This document shows positions 56,001-64,000 of a DNA stretch of 64,000 nucleotides, piece by piece. The notes below the pieces were generated by a model. The model ran no database searches and was not told where the DNA came from. It saw only the letters and a list, made by a program, of their open reading frames with translations. Both the position numbers and the translations under genes were made by a program. The DNA lies in NCBI RefSeq assembly GCF_901933205.1, contig NC_044574.1:18089733-18153732 (forward strand). Reading direction: 5' to 3'. How positions within the stretch are numbered: the stretch's first letter is position 1; every line of letters starts with the position of its first letter. This DNA is from Camarhynchus parvulus. Its lineage: Eukaryota; Chordata; Aves; Passeriformes; Thraupidae.

Positions 56001-59000
56001 AACCATGGACATAGTCACAGATGGTTAAAAATGGGGTTGAAGCTCTCAGCACTACAATCCCGACATACGCAAAAAAACAAAGCTCTGGCTATAATAATGT
56101 AAGTCTTTGCAGCTTTTATTCATGCAAAATTGTATTTTCTCAGAGCAAGCCAAGAACCAGAATGTTGTAATACAACTAAGATGCCTTTAAAATTAAAAAT
56201 TATAGTACTTGCAAATTTTACTTTTCAGAAGTTAGATTGATGTTTTAAACACAGAGAGCATTGTAGCAAGAACAACAGCAGGGGATCTCTTCTGCAGATT
56301 AATTACTTAAGACAAAATGTTCCCCTTGAACACTCCTGCACTGCAGATCTTTTGTCCAGAGTGTCACTACCGCATATTTCATATTCATCACAGGCTTGGA
56401 GCTCCCATCAACATTAAGGGATTTTATATGCAAATTGATTACTTTTATATGCTCTAGAGCATTCCTGAAGTAATATAACATTTTAAAAAATTAATTCTCA
56501 AAAGCTGCATATGGTTTCTTCTCCTCCACATAAGAGAAAAGGAAGCTCAGGTGTTCACCTCAGGTTCACCTTCCTCAGAAGTCACTGCTGGAGTGAGGAG
56601 ATGCACCTCAACGAGTTATTTATCTGGTCCAGCACAGTCACTGATCTGTGCATTACACCAGGTGCAGTAAAACTGAATGTAACCTGACACATCTTTGTGT
56701 GCAATTGATATACATCTAGGAATACTAATGCTTGCCTGTGGCTACCTAGAGGTAAAATTGGCTTAAAAAAACAGACCTTACAGTAAGGCTCTGGAATAAA
56801 GTTTTATACAAAGGCTTTCCTTTTTTTTTTTTAATAAAAATCTGCACACTCTTAACTAATTTAGGCTAAGGAAGCTGAATGTGTAAGAGCTATTTACATC
56901 TCCTAAAAGTCTCTTTCTAGCTCTTATTAGTCTCACAGAATAATCCCACATCAGAATATACTCATATTAAATTCTGAAGCACTGAGGCACAGTGCAAATC
57001 TGCCAGAGATGGGCACAGAACCAAGGCATTATCTCACATTCCCATGTATTAATTTTAGGCAGATATCACTGAGCTCTCCCACTGAGAAGTTCACATACCA
57101 GAACACCCATCAGTTTTCTTATTGCTAGGCAAGAGCTTGACCAAACACTCTTTCTGCAAAGGATTCATACTCACATACAGCTATTGATAGTGCAAATATT
57201 TAGCCAAGACACTGTCATTTTACATGGTGCCTGTTTATTGGAGTTTCAAGGTCTACTGTAGTGTGGGTTGGTTTGTTTGTTTTTTTTTTTTATTAAAAAG
57301 AGTTCACATCAAGTTGCTTGTCCCTGTAAATTGAAAACATTCAGGTTCAAAAGAACTATGTTTCCTCATGGGCAAATTTCAGTGCAAAACCACAGATGAT
57401 CTTTGGCATGAATGCGTTTGTGGACATTCCCGTGGGTTTGCAATATGTTTGCAACAGTAACCCTAAAGGAAAATAACATTTGACTTATCCTTTGTGAGCT
57501 TTCCCTAACTCTGAAAGAAAATCTCAGACTGTGATAGTTTTTTAAAACAGAAGGAGCCAATTTTCTTGTACCTTTGATTAAATGTATGAACCAATGACTG
57601 CAGGTCTGCAAATATCAGTTAAATTTGCAAGGTTGATTCTGCATTAATTGACTGTCCAAGCTGAAAGCATTATATTCTTGTATTTGCATTATATGCAAAT
57701 CCATTGATATTGAAGTTATATATTGGTGTGTGAGGCAAATTTGCTGAAAAAACATTTCAGAAGCCTGTAAATTAAAGCACAGGAAAATTAAAGAAGGTAA
57801 TTTCTCTGTGCCTGCAAATTCACCTGCAAGACCACTAAAACTACAGTCATCTGTTAAGCACAGTTGTTAGCTCTATGTCCCTTTGGACCTTCCTAACCTC
57901 TCCTCTGTGCTATTTCCACAGCTCAGTGTGCCCTGACTCTTTGAATATACACAATTGCTCAGCTGGGGGAAAAAAGCAGCTCTGATCTGAATAGAAGGAC
58001 TTTATAATCTGTATGTATGCTTGTGTGCACATACACCTCTGTATGGGTATAACATACATGTGCATAGAGCATGTTATACATGACACACCTTATCACCTGC
58101 CACTTTAACATCCAACAGTGTTAATAAAGCCCCTGTAACTTCTGGCAGTTCTGTTTTTCAGTACTATTGCAGTACCAGACCCAGGTTTCACATGTAGAGC
58201 TCAGTCTGGATTCTGCTGTGAAAGCAGACTGCTCAAGCTATCCAGAAGAAGTGGCAGTTGGCATAAGGAAGCTTTAGGAGCAGTTGCATTTCCTTCATAT
58301 GAGAAATATTGTTCAGATAATTTGAGCCCATAATGGAGAAAACCCTTACTTAGGATGTCAGAACGTACAGCTGTAAGAACAATATTAAGTGACAGGAAGG
58401 GAAGATTATTTTTATTAAGTTTGCTTATACTTCTTAGTGCAGAATGAGAAAAGAGATTTGATAGAGGCTGAAATGCAAGAAAGAGGGAGGGGAAAAGAAG
58501 AAAGAACATACAGTTTACAACTGTTGCTTTGAAAATACAAAACAACACATTTAGGGTCACATCCTGACATCTGTTGCAGACAGGTAACTTCCACTGACTT
58601 TAGTGGAGGCATCCAGGATTGGCGCTGTGTCTGAGATAGGCATGTAGCCTTTCAGATGCCAGGCCAATACACAGATGCATTTTAAAGCAGCAATAATTTT
58701 AAAAAGCTCCCTTCGGGTTCATAAGCTCTTACAGCTTTCCTTTATTGTGGGAAAACAGACAGGGAAAGAGAGGGAGAGAAAGTGAGAGAGGAGGCTTCAA
58801 GTTCTTGCATCTCTGTCACAGAAGCTACTTGCAATATAGACCAGTTTTTTACACATCAGGGGATACTAAAAGTCAACACAAGTGTTTAGTTTTGACCATA
58901 AAAATCCAAAAACGAGAGAGAAAGATCAGGATGGCATCTAAACTTTCAACTATTTACAAAATAAAATTACAAACCAGCATTCCAGCTTTAACAGGAATGA

Positions 59001-61870
59001 CACATTTATTGTTTTCTCTGTAGCAGTGAGAGCACTATTTATTGTCTCTTAAGGGCTATGTGGCAGGTTAACAATGCCCTCAGTTTTACTCCAGCAAAAG
59101 AGAAAGAGCTCACTAATGAACTGGCCTGCTGAACTTGTTTAGGGGTATAATGATTTCTTAGTGCTACACTTCTCTGTGAATAAGTATCTCCAGCTAGCTT
59201 GGTATATTACCATGTGGTATTTGCTAAACTTTTCCTGAGATCCTTTTCTGAGGCTTGGGGCAATAAACAAAATGATCAAATATGTCTAAAAGCTAAATCT
59301 AGCTAACTAATTCTAACTTCATTATCCTCTTTTAAAATTCTCTTTACACAGAAGAGATGCTGGATTTCCAATACTAATGCAAAGAACAGAAGAAGTACTG
59401 AGGATATTCCCAACCATGGTACTTCAGCTTCCCAGGGTTACTGCTGGTACCAAAGCTGTACTCTGCAGTCCCACACCTACCCTGCAGGTGATTTGTCTGA
59501 GACTGCAGATGGGGCTTCCTTTTGGAGGTGCATTTCTCTTTGCTGCTGTTCCTGTTCTCTGCTGGTTTGGTCTGAGGAGGATCATCATTCGTAGTCAGAT
59601 ATTTGAGAAGTTCAGAGCAGGGGCGTCTCTGAGGCTTTTGCTGTTGACAAATGCTCTTCGCTTTATTGCTCCATGAATTCTCAGTCTTAAAACAGGGTAA
59701 AATAAAATAAAATAAAATAATAAAATAAAATAAAGTAAAGCTAAAATTAGTGAGCTGAACCTTATCAGAATGGATATAGGTTTTCTGAAGAGATGAGATT
59801 TTCAATGAAGTGTTCAGCATAAGTGTACTAGATCTATGAGCTGTGAATAACTGTTTGCAGAACAAGGAAAGAAAATTACATTTAAAATTCCTAAATGACA
59901 TTTATGCAGCTTTTTATTTCATTTCTCCTACATTGCAATGTTCCTACTCAGCAACATGTAACTAACAAGACCCTACAGCGCCTTTAGTGTGAACAAAAAA
60001 ATAGGCTGGTTTAAACCTTAATTTGCTGCTGATTGCTTGGGCCCAGTATTCACAACTCTCTTAAGTACTCCTAAATGGCCCGTTTTCAGTTACACTGAAC
60101 GGCAAGACAAACATTGTTTAATACTGCCTGCTAAGAGAATTATGTCCAAGCCCCCCATTCCATCCAATCAATGTCTAATATACATCTTTTGCCAAGAATC
60201 CAGTATCATTTGTCTTAGCTCAGACAGCTGGGAAAATGGCAGTCCCACATCCTGGAGTCACCCATAAACAACACCAGACCATCAGCAAATTTTATCACAT
60301 CCCATCCTACTCTGTGTATCAGTAAAGTAGGTAAGAGTAACAGACGGTGTGACTACAACTGAACTCTGCCAAGAGAAGGGGCATAAATGAAATATTCAGA
60401 GCATAAAAGAGCTCAGATGATTTTCTGGAACCCAGTCTACAACTCACATTTTTAAAAAATTAGTTAGAAGATAGTACGCACATACAATACATTCAGATCT
60501 ACTTCTTGCTTGATTGCTAAAAGTATAAAAGACCTTGTTACACTTTCTTTTTTTCCCCCTTATTATAAAAATTAAGTTTGTACCTTAACAACCACAGGGC
60601 TTGTTCTGATCCTGTGATTAGTGTTTGCATGGTTTTGTGTGCTGAGACCACTGCATTCATTGTAATTTAGCTGAGTGTTGGCTGGAGCCAGCAAGAGCTT
60701 CTTAAGCTACAAACACATCAGGGAAAGGGAAGTGGAAGGAAAAGAGTAAAGTTACACATCTTTATCAATTAAAGTGACTTATCTACATTTTTGCTTAGTT
60801 ACTTAAAGTTAGTTATATCAATTTCAGCAAGCAAAGTACAATAAAACAAAAAGCAGGACTTGACATTCCTGAGAGTAAACAGATTTCATTTCCTTCTGGC
60901 TTGGCAGCACATTTCTGCTCCCTTTACTGCAGTATACTGTGGGGCAAGCAGAACTGACAGGGATCTTGGATCTCTGAATCCAGGGCAAAATGAAATTCTC
61001 AGTGATCTGTTTGACATGAAGAGGCCTCTGATCTATACAGAGACATAAACTTTAACAGAGTAATGGATGTAGTGTCAAGATTCAGGTATCTGGCTCTGTT
61101 CCCACTGAAGCCAGTGATAAGAGGCTTTCAGCAGAAACAGAATCACATCACAGACCAGATTTACTAAGCAAAACGCATATAATGTTTCACCCACATCCTC
61201 ATCCAAGATTCAGTTTTGCCCTGGTTAGCATTAAGCTGGTGCTTACTGGTCAAATCAATGTTAAAGACACAAAATCAGTCCTGCATCCCAACAGACTCAT
61301 TGGGCCTTTCTTCAGAGATCACCAAAAATGATGTCTAAACACACACAAGAAAAAGAGCCCCGAGAAATGAAATATGAGTTAAGAACCATTACCCCGACTT
61401 ATCTGAACAGAATGATAAGCAAAAGTGTCAGCCCCATTAGCTTAAGAGTTTCATAAACAACCTTTTCAACAACTTTTTAATAGACTGCCTTATTAATCAT
61501 CCCATGGCTATTTGGGGGGGGGGGGGGTTTTCCCCGCTTAATTTTCAGCTCTTTACTTGATTTTCCTCTCCAGTCTAAATGAAAAGTCCAGACCTTACTG
61601 TGACTACATCATACCCATGCAGCGGGTGGCCAGAGGCACATCCAATTCCTGTTAAACAGTAGGAAGGGTTCTTACTAGAGACGGCTCTTCTGCCTCCTGG
61701 GTCGGAGGGGCGCCGTCGGGCACTGGGGAGGGGCTAGCGGCATTTTCATTGGTCACATCTCCATCTGTCAGTGCATCAAAGGAAGGCAATCCATCCTCAT
61801 CCACAGGGATGCTGTCCAGTGTCTCTGTGAGAACTGCTAGCAAGTTTGCCTCGCTCTCTTCATCTAGTTT
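32579..61870 (-). CDS. PPARGC1A: PPARGC1A (PGC-1alpha), exons 3-13, 5'-partial
   Basis: Transcriptional coactivator of mitochondrial biogenesis, thermogenesis and gluconeogenesis. It acts in the nucleus by docking nuclear receptors and Mediator, and couples to RNA processing. The join (minus strand) is 61870-61676, 60706-60584, 59685-59481, 55438-55393, 55284-55211, 47371-46459, 45893-45789, 45378-45258, 36183-36062, 35707-35556, 32682-32579: 2160 nt, 719 residues plus TAA. All introns are GT-AG and all split codons close. Window residue numbers plus 78 give human numbering at the N-terminal end. Domains in order: LLAVL (10-14), LKKLL nuclear-receptor box (66-70), LLKYL (132-136), p38-type sites Thr185, Ser188 and Thr221, DHDY HCF-binding motif (304-307), acidic stretch and RS region (to about 553), charged helix (554-594), RRM (about 597-675), conserved C-terminal tail. 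Exons 1-2 (about 78 residues, activation domain) lie beyond the window. One proline is missing from a PPP run relative to human. Confidence 0.97.
32683..35555 (-). other. PPARGC1A intron 12
   Basis: 2873 bp, donor GTAGGTG, acceptor GGTTCCAG. No gene or repeat recognised inside. A 151-codon + strand frame at 34610-35065 has no recognisable domain. Confidence 0.9.
35556..35707 (-). CDS. PPARGC1A: PPARGC1A exon 12, C-terminal half of the RRM
   Basis: 152 nt. It starts with A completing Gly (GG|A) and reads [20 protein letters not shown], the RNP1 strand of the RRM, on to a C-terminal KSNYADL, ending G|GTAGGTG. The stretch GRKQLCKSN differs from mammalian GRKQFFKSN, as recalled. Confidence 0.97.
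35708..36061 (-). other. PPARGC1A intron 11
   Basis: 354 bp, donor GTAGGAAC, acceptor TTTTTCAATGGCAG. Nothing else seen in it. Confidence 0.93.
36062..36183 (-). CDS. PPARGC1A: PPARGC1A exon 11, N-terminal half of the RRM
   Basis: 122 nt, phase 0 start after CTATCAACAG. It encodes [20 protein letters not shown] and then [20 protein letters not shown], ending GG|GTAGG. VIYLGKI is the RNP2 strand. Differences from the mammalian protein as recalled: Arg to His before VIY, Val to Leu within RNP2, Asp to Glu after RP, Arg to Gln before DDG. Confidence 0.97.
36184..45257 (-). other. PPARGC1A intron 10
   Basis: 9074 bp, the largest complete intron in the window, donor GTAAGC. No gene recognised inside. 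It contains degraded palindromic-repeat sequence near 37828-38010, a (GAAT)n patch near 42151-42163 and an AT-rich stretch near 43385-43460. Confidence 0.9.
37828..37888. mobile_element. Degraded palindromic MITE-like sequence
   Basis: CAGCTGGTGTAAATCTGTCA faces AGTTTAAACCATCAACTCTG as a poor inverted repeat. The left arm resembles a palindromic old repeat of reptile genomes whose arms read GCTGGTGTAAATC. Nearby GAGGTGCCTAAAGG (about 37970-37985) may belong to related material. Confidence 0.35.
45258..45378 (-). CDS. PPARGC1A: PPARGC1A exon 10, charged helical linker
   Basis: 121 nt. A completes the Arg codon (AG|A), followed by [20 protein letters not shown] and a Glu/Arg/Lys/Gln-rich helix ending QRQRQKAI, then GTAAGC. 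Almost unchanged from mammals as recalled (one Arg to Lys). It joins the RS region to the RRM. Confidence 0.97.
45379..45788 (-). other. PPARGC1A intron 9, mostly CR1
   Basis: 410 bp between two exons of 105 and 121 nt, donor GTAGTG, acceptor TTTCCTAG. About 236 bp of it is an antisense CR1 fragment. Confidence 0.93.
45495..45730 (+). mobile_element. CR1 LINE fragment, 5'-truncated, in intron 9
   Basis: The + strand reads CACCAGAGGAAGTTCAGGTT, GGACATCAGGAAGAGTCTCT, GGCATTGGAATGGGCTGCCC, AGTGGTGGAGTCACCATCCC, then GGCTGGACTCAATGAACTCA, GAGGTCTTTTCCAGCC and TGACTCTATGATTCC, the CR1 3' end. It is antisense to PPARGC1A and less decayed at its 3' end than the copy at 10.6 kb. Its 3' end is 58 bp from exon 9. 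Confidence 0.93.
45789..45893 (-). CDS. PPARGC1A: PPARGC1A exon 9, RS region
   Basis: 105 nt. A completes Arg (AG|A), then [34 protein letters not shown] and AG|GTAGTG. It is part of the Arg/Ser-rich region that contacts RNA-processing factors. Relative to human as recalled, four tyrosines are cysteine here, and Tyr-Val after SPL is Gly-Gly. Confidence 0.97.
45894..46458 (-). other. PPARGC1A intron 8
   Basis: 565 bp, donor GTATGGTAC, acceptor TCCTGCAG. No other feature recognised. Confidence 0.93.
46459..47371 (-). CDS. PPARGC1A: PPARGC1A exon 8, the large central exon
   Basis: 913 nt, acceptor CTCTCTGTAG, first base completing Gly215. It encodes [18 protein letters not shown] (proline-directed phosphosites, a phosphodegron-like motif), KKPR basic patches, [13 protein letters not shown] with the HCF-binding [43 protein letters not shown] (acidic) and the first RS repeats ending [11 protein letters not shown], then AG|GTATGG. 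It is the most diverged exon; the segment following SQELQDSR differs strongly from mammals. It provides the repression and HCF-docking region and the start of the RS domain. Confidence 0.97.
47372..55210 (-). other. PPARGC1A intron 7
   Basis: 7839 bp, donor GTGAGA, acceptor TCTCTGTAG. It contains a CA microsatellite (53012-53052) and no recognised gene. A CACAGAATCATAG string at 53450-53462 resembles the very end of a CR1 but has no flanking CR1 body. Confidence 0.9.
53012..53052. repeat. (CA)n microsatellite
   Basis: About 20 AC units with one AA interruption, in intron 7. Likely length-variable. Confidence 0.95.
55211..55284 (-). CDS. PPARGC1A: PPARGC1A exon 7
   Basis: 74 nt. T completes Asn (AA|T), then [20 protein letters not shown] and SGTA, ending G|GTGAGA. 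Used for full-length PGC-1alpha with the acceptor CTGTCTTCCAG. A second acceptor 31 nt further upstream is described separately. Confidence 0.97.
55285..55315 (-). CDS. PPARGC1A: Alternative exon 7 extension, NT-PGC-1alpha ending
   Basis: A second acceptor CCATTTCAG ends at 55316. Using it adds exactly 31 nt to exon 7. After exon 6 (CCA AA) the reading is AAC TTG TTT TTA TAA, that is Asn-Leu-Phe-Leu-stop, with the stop at 55305-55303. In mammals a 31-nt insertion at this junction with the same Leu-Phe-Leu ending makes NT-PGC-1alpha, a short isoform keeping the activation domain and receptor boxes and lacking the RS and RRM domains. With 78 upstream residues the product here would be 271 residues, matching the human isoform. 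Seen: splice site, insert length, stop. Inferred: that it is used. Confidence 0.85.
55285..55392 (-). other. PPARGC1A intron 6 (108 bp) with a G-run
   Basis: Donor GTAAGT, proximal acceptor CATTTCAG (AG at 55317-55316) and distal acceptor CTTCCAG. Between donor and acceptors the transcript carries GGGAGGGGGG (55360-55351), the kind of G-run that acts as an intronic splicing enhancer in short vertebrate introns. Confidence 0.9.
55393..55438 (-). CDS. PPARGC1A: PPARGC1A exon 6, small exon with p38 sites
   Basis: 46 nt. CC completes Ala (G|CC), then [14 protein letters not shown] and AA|GTAAGT. Thr185 and Ser188 in window numbering correspond to human Thr263 and Ser266, described as p38 MAPK targets. 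Nearly identical to human as recalled. Confidence 0.97.
55439..59480 (-). other. PPARGC1A intron 5
   Basis: 4042 bp, donor GTAGGTG, acceptor TTTTTTCTTTAG. No gene or large repeat recognised. T-runs near 56820-56832 and 57276-57290. Confidence 0.9.
59481..59685 (-). CDS. PPARGC1A: PPARGC1A exon 5, third leucine motif
   Basis: 205 nt, phase 0 after CTGTTTTAAG. It encodes [20 protein letters not shown], then [20 protein letters not shown] with the LLKYL motif (132-136), and a Lys/Ser/Gln-rich stretch ending NHLQ, then G|GTAGGT. The first 30 residues equal the mammalian sequence as recalled. Confidence 0.97.
59686..60583 (-). other. PPARGC1A intron 4
   Basis: 898 bp, donor GTACAAAC (a slightly unusual +3 C), acceptor CTGTTTTAAG. 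It contains an (AAAAT)n simple repeat just before exon 5. Confidence 0.93.
59697..59739. repeat. (AAAAT)n-type simple repeat
   Basis: TAAAA units in tandem with two interrupted copies, starting about 12 bp upstream of exon 5 on the transcript strand, where it reads as a U-rich tract overlapping the branch-point and pyrimidine-tract region. Confidence 0.9.
60584..60706 (-). CDS. PPARGC1A: PPARGC1A exon 4, LKKLL receptor box
   Basis: 123 nt, 41 codons, phase 0 on both sides. It starts directly with [20 protein letters not shown], the canonical LXXLL motif that binds nuclear-receptor AF2 surfaces, and ends [10 protein letters not shown], then GTACAAAC. Thr100 (in IRTSP) is equivalent to mouse Thr177, reported as an AMPK target. 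Confidence 0.97.
60707..61675 (-). other. PPARGC1A intron 3
   Basis: 969 bp, donor GTAAGAAC, acceptor GTTTGTAG. It carries a 14-base homopolymer, C in the transcript, 148 nt into the intron. Confidence 0.93.
61514..61527. repeat. G14 homopolymer (C14 in the transcript)
   Basis: An uninterrupted run of 14 G on +, followed by TTTTCCCC. It reads as poly-C in PPARGC1A pre-mRNA. Length calls in such runs are error-prone. Confidence 0.9.
61676..61870 (-). CDS. PPARGC1A: PPARGC1A exon 3, first leucine motif
   Basis: 195 nt, 65 codons, phase 0 on both sides. Acceptor CTCTCCCACAG, then [20 protein letters not shown] and [20 protein letters not shown], ending AEEPSL, then GTAAG. It continues the N-terminal acidic activation domain begun in exons 1-2 and holds LLAVL. 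Differences from human as recalled are conservative (Ile to Leu, Asn to Ser). Confidence 0.97.
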
Positions 61871-64000
61871 CTGTGGGAGAGGACGAAACAAAAAGAGGAA
61901 CCAGGTGAGAAAAGGAACAAAACGATGCGTCTCTGTGTGAACAAGCAGACAACAAATAGTTAAACTGGCCCTTGAAACAGTAACCTGCAACAGAATCTCA
62001 GACAATGTAATTAGGTACAATAAAATGACCCATTTCTGTTCAAAAAAATCTCTTCACACTCGTGACATATTGCTAGTTTACTTTTCCTCCACAATTCTTT
62101 CTTTTGTCAGGTGTTAAGAATGCTAAGTGATCACTCAGGGATTGTATTACAGGATGAGCCTAAGATGCTGACACCTAACGATGGTGTCAGCCCAGGCTGT
62201 CCCTTTCTTTTGCTCTTCAACACTGAACACCAGCTAATTGACGTGACAAAATTACAGGAATCAGACAGCTAATCAGGACACCAAAACCAATCACCAGTGT
62301 AATACAGAAAACTTCATTCACATATATGGTCCAGTGTAAGCAAGTAAGGGTTTCCCTTCCACACTTCTGCAAATCCTTGCTCCAAAACAAAACAGCTTCT
62401 TATTCCTGAGTATTGTGGTGTAAGAATAGCCAGCAGCACTCATATGGTAAATGGCAGGTTGTTTGGGTTTCTTTTAAAGGAACCTATTAGGCAGGTTGCC
62501 TTTGAAGTTGTCCTTTCAAATCATGTCTTTTGAGTGCTCAATACACTATTGTATGCATTTATCAAATTCTGACTGCAATTATAAAAAGTAGATTAATTTC
62601 TAATCAGAAGTGCCTGTAATGTTAATTTATATCTTATTTCAGCAGCAAGAGTTCTTTTTGTCAAATTGAGTAAATTTAAGTGCCTCCTGATTTTTAATGA
62701 AATATAGTCCCTACTGTATATTAAGATACAGATTTTTTGAGTGCTGAGAGTTAGAACTGAGGAATAGAACTGTGTAAAAATCATTATATTTATTTTTCAG
62801 AGAGATTGGAAATTGATCTTGACAGATCAATTATCTAGGACTCCTAGGCTGATCCTAGTGCTATCGAAGTAAATGAAAAGCCTTTCACTGATTCAAGTGA
62901 TATCAAATTGGGAGTTTCTCCACCAGCTTCAGAGCAGCTCATCATGCTCCAGGTCCCCACTGTGAAAAAATTTCAGCTAAGTTCAAATCTCAAAGTAAGA
63001 AAGTGAACTAGCAGGAAAAATAACACCAGCAAGACAAACAAACAAGCAAAAAAAAGAACTTAAAAAAGGCAACAGCAAAACATTGCCAAGTTACACTTTG
63101 GAAAAAAAATAATCAAGTGAATCTGGGTATCCCCTTAGCATGACTTTTTTCAGTAATACTTTTATCTAGTAGACTCTAAACAGAGATGATCATAAACCAT
63201 GCAGATAATTGCTCCTGCTAGGCTTCTCTGCCAAACCACACCTCACAGCTTCTAACATAAAAGGTGTCTTTGAGCTAGAAAGCTAAGGCAGAGCACTATT
63301 CTGGTACTTACGGCATCATCTCCAAGAAACAAATAAATACTCAGGCAAGCTAATGCTAAGGAAAAGCATTTACTTGAAAGGCCAAAAGGCACTTATCCAC
63401 TGAGAAGAAGTATCCAAATTTTGGTATCAGGCGATTTCCACCATACTAGGGAGACATACACACACAGCTGTGATAATTCATTGTGTAGAAAATGAAAATG
63501 GCAGAAGGGAGCCAAATGAAACCATGCTCCGAATTCAGCTTTTCACAGCCACTTTCTGAGAGGAAAAGAGAAAAATTACTGTGTCCCTTCTAGAATACTA
63601 AGAAAAGGCATTATTGGGCAAGAAAGTGTGTACCAGTGTTTTTTCCCAATGGCATTTCAAGTCTCTCACAGGTGGTGGGATGAATGGTGTGAGAGCCAGC
63701 CCTCGAGCCTAGGGTGTCCATGGGCTGGTTTGGCTGCCTGACCCCAGCCCTCCAGCAGGAACGTTTTCAGCAAGTCCATCTGGTGGGGCACACTGCTGAG
63801 CCTTGCAGCTTATAAAGCTGACAATGAAGCTGGAAGTGTTGCTGTTTCTAACAGGGAATGCCTCCTTTAATAATAGCATGCCAGAAGAAAACCTGATATT
63901 TGCTGTTAGCTGCTCCACTTTCATGCTTTAAACAGACATTCAAGTGCGCTGACATTCAAGAACAGAAAGTTGAGCGGACACCAGTCCTCATCACAGCAAT
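61871..64000 (-). other. PPARGC1A intron 2, 3' part
   Basis: No exon 2 sequence (mammalian pattern GGLKWCSDQ) is present. Intron 2 is very long in mammals, so exon 2 probably lies well beyond this window. No other gene or repeat recognised. Confidence 0.85.

Noticed and set aside
61871..64000. PPARGC1A exon 2 within the window
   Set aside because: No sequence matching the GGLKWCSDQ region was found; the stretch reads as intron.

Overview
The window is vertebrate nuclear DNA, most likely from a bird. It is AT-rich and mostly intron and intergenic sequence, it carries two 3'-end fragments of CR1 (chicken repeat 1) LINEs, and its one clear gene encodes PGC-1alpha with bird-like sequence. I saw no rRNA, tRNA, CRISPR, prokaryotic or viral genes. 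Species and chromosome cannot be fixed from the sequence; comparisons with mammalian PGC-1alpha are from memory of the human and mouse proteins.

Positions 1 to about 28.87 kb lie downstream of the main gene and are nearly gene-free. They contain (i) a minus-strand pair of protein-like open segments at 11990-11719 and 10619-10127 that join in frame through a good donor and acceptor, look like the end of an unrecognised gene, and carry stop codons in a 12-bp tandem duplication; (ii) a CR1 fragment (about 10647-11072) immediately upstream of that acceptor; and (iii) two adjacent old palindromic, MITE-like elements at 27195-27434.

Positions about 28.87 to 64.0 kb hold PPARGC1A on the minus strand, from exon 3 (61870) to the poly(A) signal (28885-28890). 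Eleven coding exons join with consistent phases and GT-AG introns into 719 codons plus stop; with the 78 residues normally supplied by exons 1-2, which lie beyond 64000, the protein would be about 797 residues, against 798 in human. The modules are all present: the three leucine motifs, p38-site and HCF-binding motifs, RS domain, RRM and the conserved C-terminal tail. The last 2.1 kb are intron 2.

The most informative observation is in the 108-bp intron 6. A second 3' splice site exactly 31 nt upstream of exon 7 would add Leu-Phe-Leu and a stop, the ending known for the mammalian short isoform NT-PGC-1alpha. Other points: several Tyr-to-Cys changes in the RS region, unusual substitutions in the RRM, a CR1 filling more than half of the 410-bp intron 9, and a G-rich patch in the 3'UTR with quadruplex potential.
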